Shown piece by piece: positions 1 to 9,418 of a stretch of 64,000 nucleotides of DNA (position 1 is the first letter of the stretch; every line of letters begins with the position of its first letter). The stretch lies in assembly GCA_042140185.1 (NCBI GenBank), contig CP159477.1, forward strand, positions 558,001 to 622,000, in the 5' to 3' direction. The DNA comes from JANSXG01 sp024743075 (lineage in GTDB: Bacteria; Planctomycetota; Phycisphaerae; Phycisphaerales; UBA1924). Both the position numbers and the translations under genes were made by a program. The notes beneath the pieces are model-generated. The model saw only the letters and a list, made by a program, of their open reading frames with translations. It did not search any database and was not told the origin of the DNA.

Positions 1-1647
1 GAACCGAAGAAAAACGACGCCGGCCAGAAGGTCAATGCAGAGGGCGAGCCCCTCGGCGACCCGGTGATGACCCCCGAGGTCGACGCCGACGGCAACCCCG
101 TCTACGAAGAAGTGATCGAGCGAGAGGGCGAACTGTTCAAGGGCTGGACGAGCGAGTCCGGCACGGTCAACTCGAACAACGTCTACAACCGCCTGTTCTC
201 GCTGCACGGCACCATCATGGTGTTCCTGTTCATCATCCCCGCGATCCCCGCCGCGCTCGGCAACATTTTCCTGCCGATCATGCTGGGCGCGAAGGACGTC
301 GCCTTCCCGAAGCTCAACCTGGGCTCGTGGTACATCTACATCATCGGCGGCCTGTTCGCGGTCTACTCGCTGATCGCCGGCGGCGTCGAGACCGGCTGGA
401 CCTTCTACACGCCGTACTCCACCAGCACGAACTGGGGCAGCGTGACCTCGATGGTCCTCGCCGCGTTCATCCTCGGCTTCAGCTCGATCTTCACCGGCAT
501 GAACTTCATCGTGACGGTGCACAAGCTCCGCGTGCCCGGCATGGGCTGGTTCGACATGCCCCTGTTCATCTGGGCGCTCTACGCGACCTCGATCATCCAG
601 GTCCTCGCGACCCCGGTCGTCGGCATCACGCTGCTCATGCTGGTCTTTGAGCGCACGCTCGGCATCGGCATCTTCGACCCGGCGCTCGGCGGCGACCCGG
701 TCCTCTACCAGCACTTCTTCTGGTTCTACAGCCACCCGGCGGTCTACATTATGATCCTCCCGGGCTTCGGCATCATCTCTGAACTGATCGCGGTGCACTC
801 CCACAAGCGCTTGTTCGGCTACCGCGCCATCGCGTTCAGTTCGATTGGTATCGCGGCCGTTTCGTTCCTGATCTGGGGCCACCACATGTTCACCTCGGAG
901 TCGCCCTCGGCGAACGTGGTGTTCTCGGCCCTGACCTTCCTCGTCGGTCTGCCGACCGCGATCAAGGTCTTCAACTGGACGAGTTCGCTCTATAAGGCGT
1001 CCATCAGTTGGACGACGCCGATGCTCTACGCGGCGTTCTTCATCTTCTGCTTCACCATCGGCGGACTCACCGGCCCGCCGCTGGCGACGCTGGCTACGGA
1101 CATCCACCTGCACGACACCTACTTCGTCGTGGCCCACTTCCACTACGTGATGATGGGCGGCACGGTGCTCGCCTTCCTCGGCGGCCTGCACCACTGGTGG
1201 CCCAAATTCACCGGCAAGATGTACAACGAGAATTGGGCGCGCCTCGCGTCGATCCTCGTGTTCATCGGCTTCAACATCACCTTCTTCACGCAGTTCTTCC
1301 TCGGCACGCAGGGCATGCCCCGTCGCTACGCGACGTACGTTCCTGAGTTCGAACTGCTCCACAAGATCTCGACGCTCGGCTCGTGGGTGCTGGCCATCGC
1401 GTTCCTTATGCACGCCGTGGTCTTCGCGTTCTCGCTCGCCGGCGGGCGTCGCGCTCCGCGCAACCCGTGGGGCGGCCTGACCCTCGAGTGGTACGCCGAT
1501 TCGCCCCCGGTCGAGCACAACTTCTCGCACGAGCCGCTGCTCACGCACGGTCCGTACGACTACGACCTTGTCGTGCCCCCCGGCTGGGACCCGGCGGACT
1601 ACCCGCTCCCCGACCCCGAAGCGGTCGCCAGAGCCCACGGGCACTGA
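1..1647 (+). CDS. ctaD: Cytochrome c oxidase subunit I, A2-type (5' truncated by the window edge)
   Basis: Catalytic subunit of a heme-copper oxidase that reduces O2 to water and pumps protons across the inner membrane. The frame is open from base 1 and the first helix is missing, so the true start lies upstream; GTG/ATG codons at 64/67 are internal. Visible ligands, in window codon numbering: low-spin heme His69 (LHGT), CuB His245 with cross-link Tyr249 (SHPAVY), CuB His294/295, and heme a3/heme a His379/381 (AHFHYV). The helix VI motif YSHPAV, lacking the D-channel glutamate, marks the A2 subfamily. The K-channel PTAIKVF segment is present. An acidic hydrophilic loop of about 60 residues precedes the first visible helix and is longer than usual. 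Genes for subunits III and IV follow. Confidence 0.97.
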   Translation, partial: EPKKNDAGQKVNAEGEPLGDPVMTPEVDADGNPVYEEVIEREGELFKGWTSESGTVNSNNVYNRLFSLHGTIMVFLFIIPAIPAALGNIFLPIMLGAKDVAFPKLNLGSWYIYIIGGLFAVYSLIAGGVETGWTFYTPYSTSTNWGSVTSMVLAAFILGFSSIFTGMNFIVTVHKLRVPGMGWFDMPLFIWALYATSIIQVLATPVVGITLLMLVFERTLGIGIFDPALGGDPVLYQHFFWFYSHPAVYIMILPGFGIISELIAVHSHKRLFGYRAIAFSSIGIAAVSFLIWGHHMFTSESPSANVVFSALTFLVGLPTAIKVFNWTSSLYKASISWTTPMLYAAFFIFCFTIGGLTGPPLATLATDIHLHDTYFVVAHFHYVMMGGTVLAFLGGLHHWWPKFTGKMYNENWARLASILVFIGFNITFFTQFFLGTQGMPRRYATYVPEFELLHKISTLGSWVLAIAFLMHAVVFAFSLAGGRRAPRNPWGGLTLEWYADSPPVEHNFSHEPLLTHGPYDYDLVVPPGWDPADYPLPDPEAVARAHGH

Positions 1648-1726
1648 GGCCGAAGCGTTCCTCGTACTCCGGTAGACTCGACGCGGTCTGCCACGACTCT
1701 TCTCGCATCCGACACGGGTCCACACC

Positions 1727-2416
1727 ATGACGACCGCACCGATCAGCTCCGGCGCCGAACTCGCTGCAAAGCGGGAACCGCACGAGGACTACGTCCACCA
1801 GCACCACTGGCGCAACGCCGCCGATGAGGCGGAAGCCGCCAAGTTCGGCATGTGGCTGTTCCTCGCCACCGAAGTGCTGCTGTTCTCCGGGTTCTTCTGC
1901 GCGTACGCGTGGGGCCGGATGACGCACTACGGCACGTGGCGCGAGGCCTCCCACGCGTACCTCGACTGGAAGATCGGCGCGGTGAACACCGTCGTGCTGC
2001 TCCTTTCGAGCTTCACGATCGTCATGGCGATCCGCGAGCTCCAACTCGCCCGGAAGTGGCGGGCGTTTGTCTACCTCGGCATCACCAACCTCTGCGCGAT
2101 CTTCTTCCTCGTCGCGAAGATCGCTCTCGAGTACCTCCCCAAAATCCAGGACAAGAAACTTCCCGGCGCGAACTTCTGGTACTACAACCCGCACGGCACG
2201 CACGACCACCTGTTCATGAGCGTGTACTGGATCTCGACCGCCACCCACGGCGTGCACGTTCTCATCGGCGTGCTCGTGATCTCCTGGGCCATGTACTGGA
2301 CGGCTCGCGGGCGGTACGGCCCGAAGAACTTCATGTTCGTCGAGAACACCGGCCTCTACTGGCACATCGTCGACGTCATCTGGATCTTCCTGTTCCCGAT
2401 GCTCTACCTCGTCTGA
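1727..2416 (+). CDS. ctaE: Cytochrome c oxidase subunit III
   Basis: A 229-residue integral membrane protein of the COX3/CyoC family, the non-catalytic core subunit that stabilises subunit I. About five transmembrane helices follow a hydrophilic N-terminus; recognisable segments are KFGMWLFLATEVLLF and the C-terminal TGLYWHIVDVIWIFLFPMLY, the latter a family signature (HFVDxVW-like). The 79-base gap after subunit I and the subunit IV gene downstream place it in the oxidase operon. The ATG at 1727 directly precedes the conserved soluble N-terminus. Five rather than seven helices is normal for the bacterial caa3/ba-type subunit III. Confidence 0.96.
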   Translation: MTTAPISSGAELAAKREPHEDYVHQHHWRNAADEAEAAKFGMWLFLATEVLLFSGFFCAYAWGRMTHYGTWREASHAYLDWKIGAVNTVVLLLSSFTIVMAIRELQLARKWRAFVYLGITNLCAIFFLVAKIALEYLPKIQDKKLPGANFWYYNPHGTHDHLFMSVYWISTATHGVHVLIGVLVISWAMYWTARGRYGPKNFMFVENTGLYWHIVDVIWIFLFPMLYLV

Positions 2417-2465
2417 CCCCACGTTCCGATACGACTCCTCCAGCGCGTTTCGCGGAGACCGACCC

Positions 2466-3077
2466 ATGTCGCACGACCACGATCACAAGACCGAGAACGA
2501 GGGCCTGATGCCAAACCTCGAGCACGATGAGCACGCGCACGACGACCACGGCCACCACGTCCACGTGACGCCGTTCATGCCCATGCTGCTCGTATTCGTC
2601 GGCCTGCTCTGCCTGACCGCGCTGACGCTTTGGACGGCAAAGGCCGAGTACTTCTACGTCTCGAATTCGGTGAACCTCACCGTCGCGCTGATCATCGCCA
2701 GCTTCAAGGGCCTGCTCGTCGCGGCGTTCTTCATGCACCTCATCTATGACAAGGCCATCAACACGGTGGTCGTGGTCGCCTCGATGTTCGCCGTCGTGCT
2801 CTTCATCACGATCACCATGATCGACATCGGCACCCAGGACATGGTCGACAAGACCGAGAAGGGCGAGATCGCCGTCGGCGGCAGCGTCCAGATCCAGGTC
2901 GACGAGAGCGGTAATCGCCAGGTCACTCGCGGCGTGTACTCCCCGTTCTGGTCCGACAACCCCGGCCTGTCCATCGTCGAGCAGGCCAAGAACGACCCCG
3001 AGAACGTCAAGAAGTACAACAAGTCGCACGCCCACGATGACCACTCCGGTGACGATCACTCCGGCGGCGACCACTGA
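2466..3077 (+). CDS. Cytochrome c oxidase subunit IV family protein with histidine-rich tails
   Basis: A 203-residue protein with three central hydrophobic helices (about residues 36-60, 70-92 and 96-118) typical of prokaryotic COX subunit IV/CtaF. The family is normally near 100 residues; this one has long soluble extensions. The first 34 residues contain ten histidines and the last 20 contain five, within DDHSG/DDHSGG repeats. Such tails suggest metal binding, for instance copper or zinc near the oxidase, but that is inference. It lies 49 bases after subunit III in the same operon. Confidence 0.85.
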   Translation: MSHDHDHKTENEGLMPNLEHDEHAHDDHGHHVHVTPFMPMLLVFVGLLCLTALTLWTAKAEYFYVSNSVNLTVALIIASFKGLLVAAFFMHLIYDKAINTVVVVASMFAVVLFITITMIDIGTQDMVDKTEKGEIAVGGSVQIQVDESGNRQVTRGVYSPFWSDNPGLSIVEQAKNDPENVKKYNKSHAHDDHSGDDHSGGDH

Positions 3078-3116
3078 TCCACGCCGCCTGCTCACCGCTC
3101 GGGCCTACGATTGTCC

Positions 3117-3919
3117 ATGGGACGCATCGCCGCCATCCTGCTCACCGCTTCAGTGCTCGGCCTCCTGGCCAGCGGCTGGTTCATGATGGGCAAGCTCAGC
3201 AGCCGTGAGATCGATCTCGTCTACTTCAACGACCCGGTCGACGAAACCGATTTCATCTTTGAGGACCATGCGGTCACGATCGAGCGGACGCCGGTCAGCG
3301 CCGACTCCAACGCGTTCGGTGCGGAGCGCGCGCTGCGTGTGACCTACCGCGACACCCTCGTCGATTTTCCGATCGTCACGACCGACAATGAGCTTTTGCC
3401 CGGGCTCGTGGGCGTCAAGGACTGGTTCCGCGTGCTCCCGATGGTGACCGGCGCGAGGATGCCGAAGACGCCGCGGCCAGACTCCAGTCCGGCGACCTGA
3501 GGCCCCGGATGATCGTCGCCGCCCGTTATCCCGCCGAGGGCTTCGACACCGAGAGCTGGGGCCTGGTTCGGCGCAGCGAGTGGGGGTACTGGCTCGCCGA
3601 GCTCCACCCCGAGACCGACCCGGCGATCACCGTGGTCAAGAAGAGCTACCGCGAGCTCGACGCGCTGCACACGCCCAGCAAGTACACGCCCGACGAGATG
3701 ATCCCCACGCCCGAACAGCGCAGCCGCGACCTGTGGCAGCACTATGCGATGCAGCAGATCACGCCCAGCCAGTTCTTCCGCGCCAAGGACAAGAACCTCG
3801 ACTCGGCTCTGAACGCCATGGGCTGGACCTGGCCCGCCGCCGGAGTCAGCGGCCTGGGCATCATGGTGAGTCTGGCAATGCTCGGCATGGCCCGCGTGGG
3901 GAACCGGACGGAACTGTGA
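3117..3919 (+). CDS. Unknown membrane-anchored protein of the cox cluster (one reading-frame break)
   Basis: Two frames join into one protein of about 267 residues. The first (3117-3500) gives an N-terminal helix (AAILLTASVLGLLASGWFMM) and a soluble domain through FRVLPMVTGAR. The second frame continues REDAEDAAARLQSGDLRPRM and runs to 3919, ending in a second hydrophobic helix. The join at about 3440-3455 needs one missing base. I chose ATG 3117 over the TTG at 3111. The protein would sit with one helix at each end and a periplasmic or cytoplasmic domain between. I recognise no family; its place after subunit IV suggests an oxidase accessory or assembly role. Confidence 0.65.
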
Positions 3920-3990
3920 GGTCCCGTTTCCGTATAGGCCTTCGCGTGGCGGACCGGTTCGCCGCGTGAAGTTCAGATCGGAAGGGTTCC

Positions 3991-5313
3991 ATGCCGCACG
4001 TATCTTTTGTCTCGATGTCGGGTTTTCGGGTCCGTGAAGCCGAACTCGCCGAAATCGGGATGACGCTTCCGGGGCTGCGGTCCCGCGCGAAGGCGATCGC
4101 GGCCTTGCCTCCGCTCGGGCTCCTGACGCTTGCCGGTCTGACCCCCGGAAACTGGTCCACCTCGCTCCACGAAGCGCCAGCGCTGGATGATGCCCTGATC
4201 CAACGCATTGTCTCAGAGCGTCCAACGCTCGTTGCTGTTTCCGCCCTCACCGCTTCGATCTTCGAGGCCTACGCATTGTCCGATGCGCTGCGCAGGGAAG
4301 AAGTGCAGGTCGTCATCGGCGGGTTGCACGCCACATCCTGCCCCGACGAAGCGGTTCAGCACGCGGATGCGGTCGTCATCGGCGACGGCGAACCTGTCTG
4401 GAATCAGGTGCTTTCGGATGCCGAAGCACGCCGGTTGCGTCCGTCCTACCGAAGCGATGCGCCCTTCGATCTTTCCGAGGCACCGCTCCCTCGCTTTGAT
4501 CTGCTCGGCGAATCGGAGCGTCCCCGCTACACGCTGCAGGCCACTCGCGGCTGCCCGTTTTCCTGCGACTTCTGCGCCGCGAGCCGTCTGCTCGGGCCGT
4601 TTCGGACCAAGCCGGGCGCACGGATCCGGGCAGAACTCGACGCGATCCGAGCGATGGATGCCAGACCGTTCATCGAACTCGCCGACGACAACACGTTCGC
4701 ACGAGGGGGGCCGCACGACGAGATGCTCGATGTCTTCGCGGAGTCCGACGCGCGCTGGTTCACGGAAGCCGATTGGCGCCTCGGCGAGAATCCGGGCGTG
4801 CTCGACCGGCTCGCCTCGTCCGGGTGCGTGCAGGTGCTCGTCGGGCTTGAGTCGCTCGTGCACCAGCACAGTGGTATGGGGGCCAAGCGGACTTCGATGG
4901 ACCGGATGATGGATTCGGTGCGAGCGATTCAGGAGGCGGGCATTGCCGTCATCGGCTGCTACATCGTCGGCAGCGACGGCGAGACACCCGAGACCATCGA
5001 TCGCCTGCGGGCGTTTCTCCAGAGCGATCCGTGCGCCGATGCGCAGGTCACGATCCAAACGCCGTTCCCGGGAACGGCCCTCCGGCGTCGCCTCGCTTCG
5101 GAGAACCGGCTGCTCCCCGAAACCGACTGGTCTCACCACACGCTGTTCGATGTCACCTACCGGCCCGACCACATGAGTCCGCGGGAGCTGCAGTCCGGCT
5201 TCACCGGACTGCTCAAACACGCGTTCTCAGCGGCTGAGACCGCTCGTCGGCGCGCGATCCGACGCGAGACGTGGAAACGCAATCCTTCGCTGGCCGGGGA
5301 GGCACAGATATGA
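3991..5313 (+). CDS. B12-binding-domain radical SAM protein
   Basis: 440 residues. The N-terminal half (about 1-150) resembles the cobalamin-binding domain of the B12 radical SAM superfamily, with VVIGGLHATSCPDEAVQHAD and VVIGDGEPVWNQVL. The radical SAM barrel begins at RGCPFSCDFC, with the [4Fe-4S] ligands at Cys188, Cys192 and Cys195 (CX3CX2C). The later VLVGLESL segment and the IVGSDGETPETIDRL segment are typical of the barrel. The fold generally catalyses methylations or rearrangements, but the substrate cannot be read from the sequence. The stop overlaps the start of the next membrane-protein gene (ATGA), so the two are translationally coupled. Confidence 0.88.
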   Translation: MPHVSFVSMSGFRVREAELAEIGMTLPGLRSRAKAIAALPPLGLLTLAGLTPGNWSTSLHEAPALDDALIQRIVSERPTLVAVSALTASIFEAYALSDALRREEVQVVIGGLHATSCPDEAVQHADAVVIGDGEPVWNQVLSDAEARRLRPSYRSDAPFDLSEAPLPRFDLLGESERPRYTLQATRGCPFSCDFCAASRLLGPFRTKPGARIRAELDAIRAMDARPFIELADDNTFARGGPHDEMLDVFAESDARWFTEADWRLGENPGVLDRLASSGCVQVLVGLESLVHQHSGMGAKRTSMDRMMDSVRAIQEAGIAVIGCYIVGSDGETPETIDRLRAFLQSDPCADAQVTIQTPFPGTALRRRLASENRLLPETDWSHHTLFDVTYRPDHMSPRELQSGFTGLLKHAFSAAETARRRAIRRETWKRNPSLAGEAQI

Positions 5314-6569
5314 AAATCTCGCTGCTCCCGCGGTTCCTTTTGGGTGATCGCGAAGCGATCCTCGAACTCGCCGCGTCGAGGTGGACCATCCTGATCGGTG
5401 CGATCTTCGTCGTCTCGGCGGGGTTCGCCCGGGAGTACGACGGCGAAGACCTGATCAACGAGCCGTGGCACGCCCTCCGCCCGCTGGGTGCGTCGCTTGC
5501 CTCGGGCACGACGCTGTTCCTGCTCGTCCACTGCGCGATCATGCTCCGGAGTGCAAAGGCGGACCGGAAACCGCCGCGAATCGACAAGTCGTATGTGATC
5601 TTCCTCGGGCTGTTCTGGATGACCGCGCCGATGGCCTGGCTCTACGCCATCCCGTACGAGCGATTCATGTCGCCGGTCGACGCGATCGGCGTGAACCTCT
5701 GCACACTCGCCCTCGTCGCGGCGTGGCGGGTCGCCCTCATCACACGGGTGATCAGCGTGATCTACGGCGTGCGCGCCGCCCCCGTGTTCTTCATCGTCAT
5801 GCTCTTCGCCGATGCCGTCGTGTTCACCGTCGTGACGATGGTGCCGACACCGGTCATCGACGTCATGGGCGGCATCCGGCACACGGACCGCGACGCGCTC
5901 ATCGCATCGGTCACGTTCACGCTGGTGGTCCTGTCCGTCCTGACCGCACCGATCTGGATCCTCGGTTCGCTCGTCGCGGTCGGCTGGCTCAGGCCCGACT
6001 GGCGTGTCGAGCGGTCCGATTCGTCGAGCCCGCGTTCACTGCTGATCCTCGCCATCGCGTCGGTGCTCGCGTTCCTCCCCGCGATGGTCGTCACGCAGCC
6101 GGAGCAGGTCAACCGTCGCAAGGCCGAGTCGATGATGCTCCGCGGCGATGTGGCATCGGCCTTCGACTTCATGTCCGCCCGGTTTGCCTCGGATTTCCCG
6201 CCGCAGTGGAACCCGCCTCCGAAACTCGGCTACCAGGAACGCGAACCGGAACTGACCGAAGTCAGGCGCGTGATGGAAGCCGAGTGGCCGGCGGAGTGGG
6301 TCGCGTCAATCTATCTGGAGAAGATGGGGCGATTCCTGAAGCAGGACCTGCTGTACATCGGCGGCTCGTTGAGCTGGGCTCAGGTCGCCGATCGCTACGA
6401 GCAGAGGGGGGACGAACAGCTCTCCGAGGATCAACGCGCCATCGTCCAAATGCTCAGAGACCGGGACGAATCGCTCACCCGGACAGACCGCGATGCGCTC
6501 GACCGACTGATCCGCCTCGAGGCCGGAGGTGCCGAGGCGAGTGGCGACGCACCATCGGACGGCACCTGA
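5310..6569 (+). CDS. Hypothetical polytopic membrane protein coupled to the radical SAM gene
   Basis: 419 residues starting at the ATG in the ATGA overlap with the radical SAM gene; a GGGGAGG ribosome-binding site lies at about 5296-5302. Six to seven transmembrane helices fill residues 20-270. A soluble, charged, helical C-terminal domain of about 150 residues follows (residues 270-419). I recognise no family. Tight coupling to a B12 radical SAM enzyme suggests the two act on the same, perhaps membrane-associated, substrate. Confidence 0.75.
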   Translation: MKISLLPRFLLGDREAILELAASRWTILIGAIFVVSAGFAREYDGEDLINEPWHALRPLGASLASGTTLFLLVHCAIMLRSAKADRKPPRIDKSYVIFLGLFWMTAPMAWLYAIPYERFMSPVDAIGVNLCTLALVAAWRVALITRVISVIYGVRAAPVFFIVMLFADAVVFTVVTMVPTPVIDVMGGIRHTDRDALIASVTFTLVVLSVLTAPIWILGSLVAVGWLRPDWRVERSDSSSPRSLLILAIASVLAFLPAMVVTQPEQVNRRKAESMMLRGDVASAFDFMSARFASDFPPQWNPPPKLGYQEREPELTEVRRVMEAEWPAEWVASIYLEKMGRFLKQDLLYIGGSLSWAQVADRYEQRGDEQLSEDQRAIVQMLRDRDESLTRTDRDALDRLIRLEAGGAEASGDAPSDGT

Positions 6570-6629
6570 GCGCCCCGTACCCGCTGCTCCCTGCGTACAC
6601 TTGGCTCCACTCGCCTCCCGGAGCCCTCC

Positions 6630-7988
6630 TTGACCTCGACCACCACGACAGCCCCCGACATGCTCGGGACGCCTATCCCGCCGGATGTTCCTGCCAGCGT
6701 CGCCACGCGCGCCCGCAAGCGGTACTCGCTGCTGTCGTTCTCCCACGCCTTCATCGACGTCTTCCCGATCTTCTTCGTGGTCCTCATGCTCCCCCTGCGC
6801 GAGAAGCTCGGGCTCACGCCGGGGCAGGTTCAGATCGTCTACATGATCACCCCGATCTTCAGCGGCCTCTTCCAGCCGCTGTTCGCGTGGATCAGCGACA
6901 AGTACAACACCCGGGCCTTCTGCCCGCTGGGCATCCTGCTGGGTTCGGTGTGCATCGGGAGCATCGGCTTCGCCCAGTCCTTCGAGCAGCTCATCGCCCT
7001 GCAGATCGTCGGCGTGCTCGCAACCGGCTTCTACCACCCGATCTCGACGGCCCTGGCTGGACAGACCGGGGCTCGGGGCTTTCGGCACGGGCGGGCGTTC
7101 GCGGTGGGGATGTTCATCGCCGCGGGCATGGCCGGGCAGACCGCCAGTTCGCTGGTGACGCCGAGCATCACCGAGTCCCTCGGGCTCGAGGCGCTGGTCT
7201 GGCTGGTGCCGCCGGGCATCCTGCTGGCGATCGCGATGCACCTGGTGGTCCGCAAGATCCCGCACCGGGCCGACCACGCGTCGATTCGGGTCTTCAGCGT
7301 CGAGCCGGGCGAGCGGCGCAAGCGGTGGGGGGTGGTGGCGTCGCTGACGGTCCAGAACGCCCTGCGCTTCACGGTCAACGTGGGCATGTTCGCGCTGTTC
7401 AATGTGTGGGCCGAGTCAAAGATCCGCGATGCCGATCGGGCGTCGGTGCTGTCGGGCGAACTGATCGCCTGCTCGACGCTGGGCATGGGCATCGGCGTGA
7501 TCCTGGCCGGGCGACTGGTCAAGAGAGGTCACGAGCGGCGCGCGCTGGTGTGGATGTCCGCCGTGGGCGCGATCGCCATCGGGGCGCTGGGCTTCGTGGG
7601 CGACGCGGTCTGGGCCGGGTCGGTCGGCGATGCCGATCCCTCGACGCGATCCCTGATCGGCCTGATGCCCCTGTACCTGCTGGCGATCGTCGCCCCGCTG
7701 GGCTACTTCGCGACCTTCCCGGTCACTGCCTCGCTGGGTCAGCGCCTGCTCCCCGGTCACACCAGCATCGCGACGAGCCTGCTCATGGGTGTCGGCTGGG
7801 CCGTCAGCGCGAGCCACGCCCTGCTGGCCCCGTGGCTGCTAGGGGCCGACCTGAACTCGGCCTACCTGCTCCCGGCCCGGGATATCTCGATAGCCTTCGT
7901 TGGCTTCGCCGCCCTGATCGTCATCGCCGGCATCCTCGCGGCGTGCATGCGACCCAGCGTCATCCGGTCGGTCGCCGAAGACCACTGA
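6630..7988 (+). CDS. MFS transporter, fosmidomycin-resistance (Fsr)-like
   Basis: 452 residues with about twelve hydrophobic helices. It has the MFS loop 2-3 pattern (FAWISDKYNTR) and a second-half LAGRLVKRG loop. The opening FSHAFIDVFPIFFVVLMLP resembles the Fsr/FsrR-like branch of the superfamily (SHxxxDxyqgalpaLlP). The substrate is unknown; Fsr members export small compounds. A TTG at 6630 gives the full N-terminal tail, and an ATG at 6660 is an alternative start; both precede the first helix. It stands alone between the radical SAM pair and thyA. Confidence 0.85.
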   Translation: MTSTTTTAPDMLGTPIPPDVPASVATRARKRYSLLSFSHAFIDVFPIFFVVLMLPLREKLGLTPGQVQIVYMITPIFSGLFQPLFAWISDKYNTRAFCPLGILLGSVCIGSIGFAQSFEQLIALQIVGVLATGFYHPISTALAGQTGARGFRHGRAFAVGMFIAAGMAGQTASSLVTPSITESLGLEALVWLVPPGILLAIAMHLVVRKIPHRADHASIRVFSVEPGERRKRWGVVASLTVQNALRFTVNVGMFALFNVWAESKIRDADRASVLSGELIACSTLGMGIGVILAGRLVKRGHERRALVWMSAVGAIAIGALGFVGDAVWAGSVGDADPSTRSLIGLMPLYLLAIVAPLGYFATFPVTASLGQRLLPGHTSIATSLLMGVGWAVSASHALLAPWLLGADLNSAYLLPARDISIAFVGFAALIVIAGILAACMRPSVIRSVAEDH

Positions 7989-8030
7989 TCCCCGCGCCCG
8001 GATGCGTTATCCTCCGCCCGGAGGCACCCG

Positions 8031-8837
8031 ATGCAGCAGTACCACGACCTGCTCCAGCTCGTTCTCGACACCGGCACCCGCAAGGACGACCGCACCGGCA
8101 CGGGCACGCTCTCGGTCTTCGGCCACCAGATGCGCTTCAACCTCGATGAGGCGACCGGCGGCGGGTTCCCCCTCGTCACCACCAAGAAGGTCCACACCCG
8201 CTCGATCATCCACGAGCTTCTCTGGTTCCTCAAAGGCGAGACCAACATCGCCTACCTGAAGAACAACAAGGTCACCATCTGGGACGAGTGGGCCGACGCC
8301 GAGGGCAATCTCGGCCCGGTCTACGGCAAGCAATGGCGCTCCTGGCGCGCGCCGGGTGGGGACACGATCGACCAGATCTCGAACGTCGTCGAGCAGATCA
8401 AGCGCAACCCCGACTCGCGCCGGCTGATCGTCAGCGCGTGGAACGTCGCCGAGCTCGACCAGATGGCCCTGCCGCCGTGCCACCTGCTGTTTCAGTTCTA
8501 CGTCGCCGACGGCAAGCTCAGCTGCCAGCTCTACCAGCGCTCGGCCGACCTGTTCCTCGGCGTGCCGTTCAACATCGCCAGTTACGCCATCCTGACGCAC
8601 ATGATCGCGCAGGTGACCGGGCTGGGCGTCGGCGATTTCGTGCACACCTTCGGCGATGCGCACATCTACACCAACCACATCGATCAGGTGAAGACCCAGC
8701 TGGAGCGCGAGCACCGGCCGCTCCCGTCGCTGAAGCTGAACCCGGAGGTCCGCGACCTGTTCGGGTTCACGTTCGACGACATCGCCATCGAGAACTACGA
8801 CCCGCACCCGGCGATCAAGGCGCCGGTGGCCGTATGA
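8031..8837 (+). CDS. thyA: Thymidylate synthase
   Basis: 268 residues, close to the 264 of E. coli ThyA. It converts dUMP and methylenetetrahydrofolate to dTMP and dihydrofolate. Visible motifs are RTGTGTLSVFGHQMRF, GPVYGKQWRSW, catalytic Cys150 in ALPPCHLLFQFY, and the substrate-binding QRSADLFLGVPFNIASYA. Its stop overlaps the folA start (ATGA), so dihydrofolate is produced next to the enzyme that recycles it. The product is cytoplasmic. Confidence 0.98.
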   Translation: MQQYHDLLQLVLDTGTRKDDRTGTGTLSVFGHQMRFNLDEATGGGFPLVTTKKVHTRSIIHELLWFLKGETNIAYLKNNKVTIWDEWADAEGNLGPVYGKQWRSWRAPGGDTIDQISNVVEQIKRNPDSRRLIVSAWNVAELDQMALPPCHLLFQFYVADGKLSCQLYQRSADLFLGVPFNIASYAILTHMIAQVTGLGVGDFVHTFGDAHIYTNHIDQVKTQLEREHRPLPSLKLNPEVRDLFGFTFDDIAIENYDPHPAIKAPVAV

Positions 8838-9406
8838 GTGGCGGCACGAGCGCACGGCGTCTGCGCAACCTGTCGATGATCGCGGCGGTAGGGGAGAACG
8901 GCGTCATCGGCAACGAGGCCGACCTGCCGTGGCGTCTGCCCGATGACTTGGCCTACTTCAAGCGCGTCACGCTCGGCCACTCGATCATCATGGGGCGCAA
9001 GACCTTCGACACCATGGGTAAGCCGCTGCCCAAACGCCGGTCCATCGTGCTCACGCGCAACCTGACCTGGGGCCAGCATGATTTTCAGAACCCCGACGCG
9101 ACTGTCGATGACGCTCCGAATCACCTCGGCGTGGTGGTCGTGCACTCGGTCAATGAGGCGCTGGCCGAGGTCGAAGCCGAGGATGAGGCCTTCGTGATCG
9201 GAGGCGGCGAGATCTACGAGCTATTCCTGCCCCACGCCGCGACGCTGTACATCACGCGTGTGCACGCCGGCCCCGATGGCGACACCCGTTTCCCCGCGAT
9301 CGACGGTCGCCTGTGGGAGCGGGTGTGGGCCGAGGACCACAAGGCCGACGAGCGCAACGAGCACGACTTCACGTACGAGAGGTGGGAGCGCATCGGGCGG
9401 GACTGA
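8834..9406 (+). CDS. folA: Dihydrofolate reductase
   Basis: 190 residues. It reduces the dihydrofolate released by ThyA to tetrahydrofolate. Conserved features are SMIAAVGENGVIGNE, the substrate loop DLPWRLPDDLAYFK with its catalytic aspartate, the NADPH loop IIMGRKTFDTMG, and VIGGGEIYELFLP near residue 120. The ATG at 8834 lies in a four-base overlap with thyA, indicating translational coupling. An insertion in the middle (about residues 75-105) makes it slightly longer than E. coli FolA. Confidence 0.97.
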   Translation: MSGGTSARRLRNLSMIAAVGENGVIGNEADLPWRLPDDLAYFKRVTLGHSIIMGRKTFDTMGKPLPKRRSIVLTRNLTWGQHDFQNPDATVDDAPNHLGVVVVHSVNEALAEVEAEDEAFVIGGGEIYELFLPHAATLYITRVHAGPDGDTRFPAIDGRLWERVWAEDHKADERNEHDFTYERWERIGRD

Positions 9407-9418
9407 CCCCCGAGTGTT

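Noticed and set aside
5381..8149. A 922-codon plus-strand open frame
   Set aside because: It crosses the membrane protein and MFS genes in a shifted frame, is Arg/Pro/Gly/His-rich, and has no recognisable motif.
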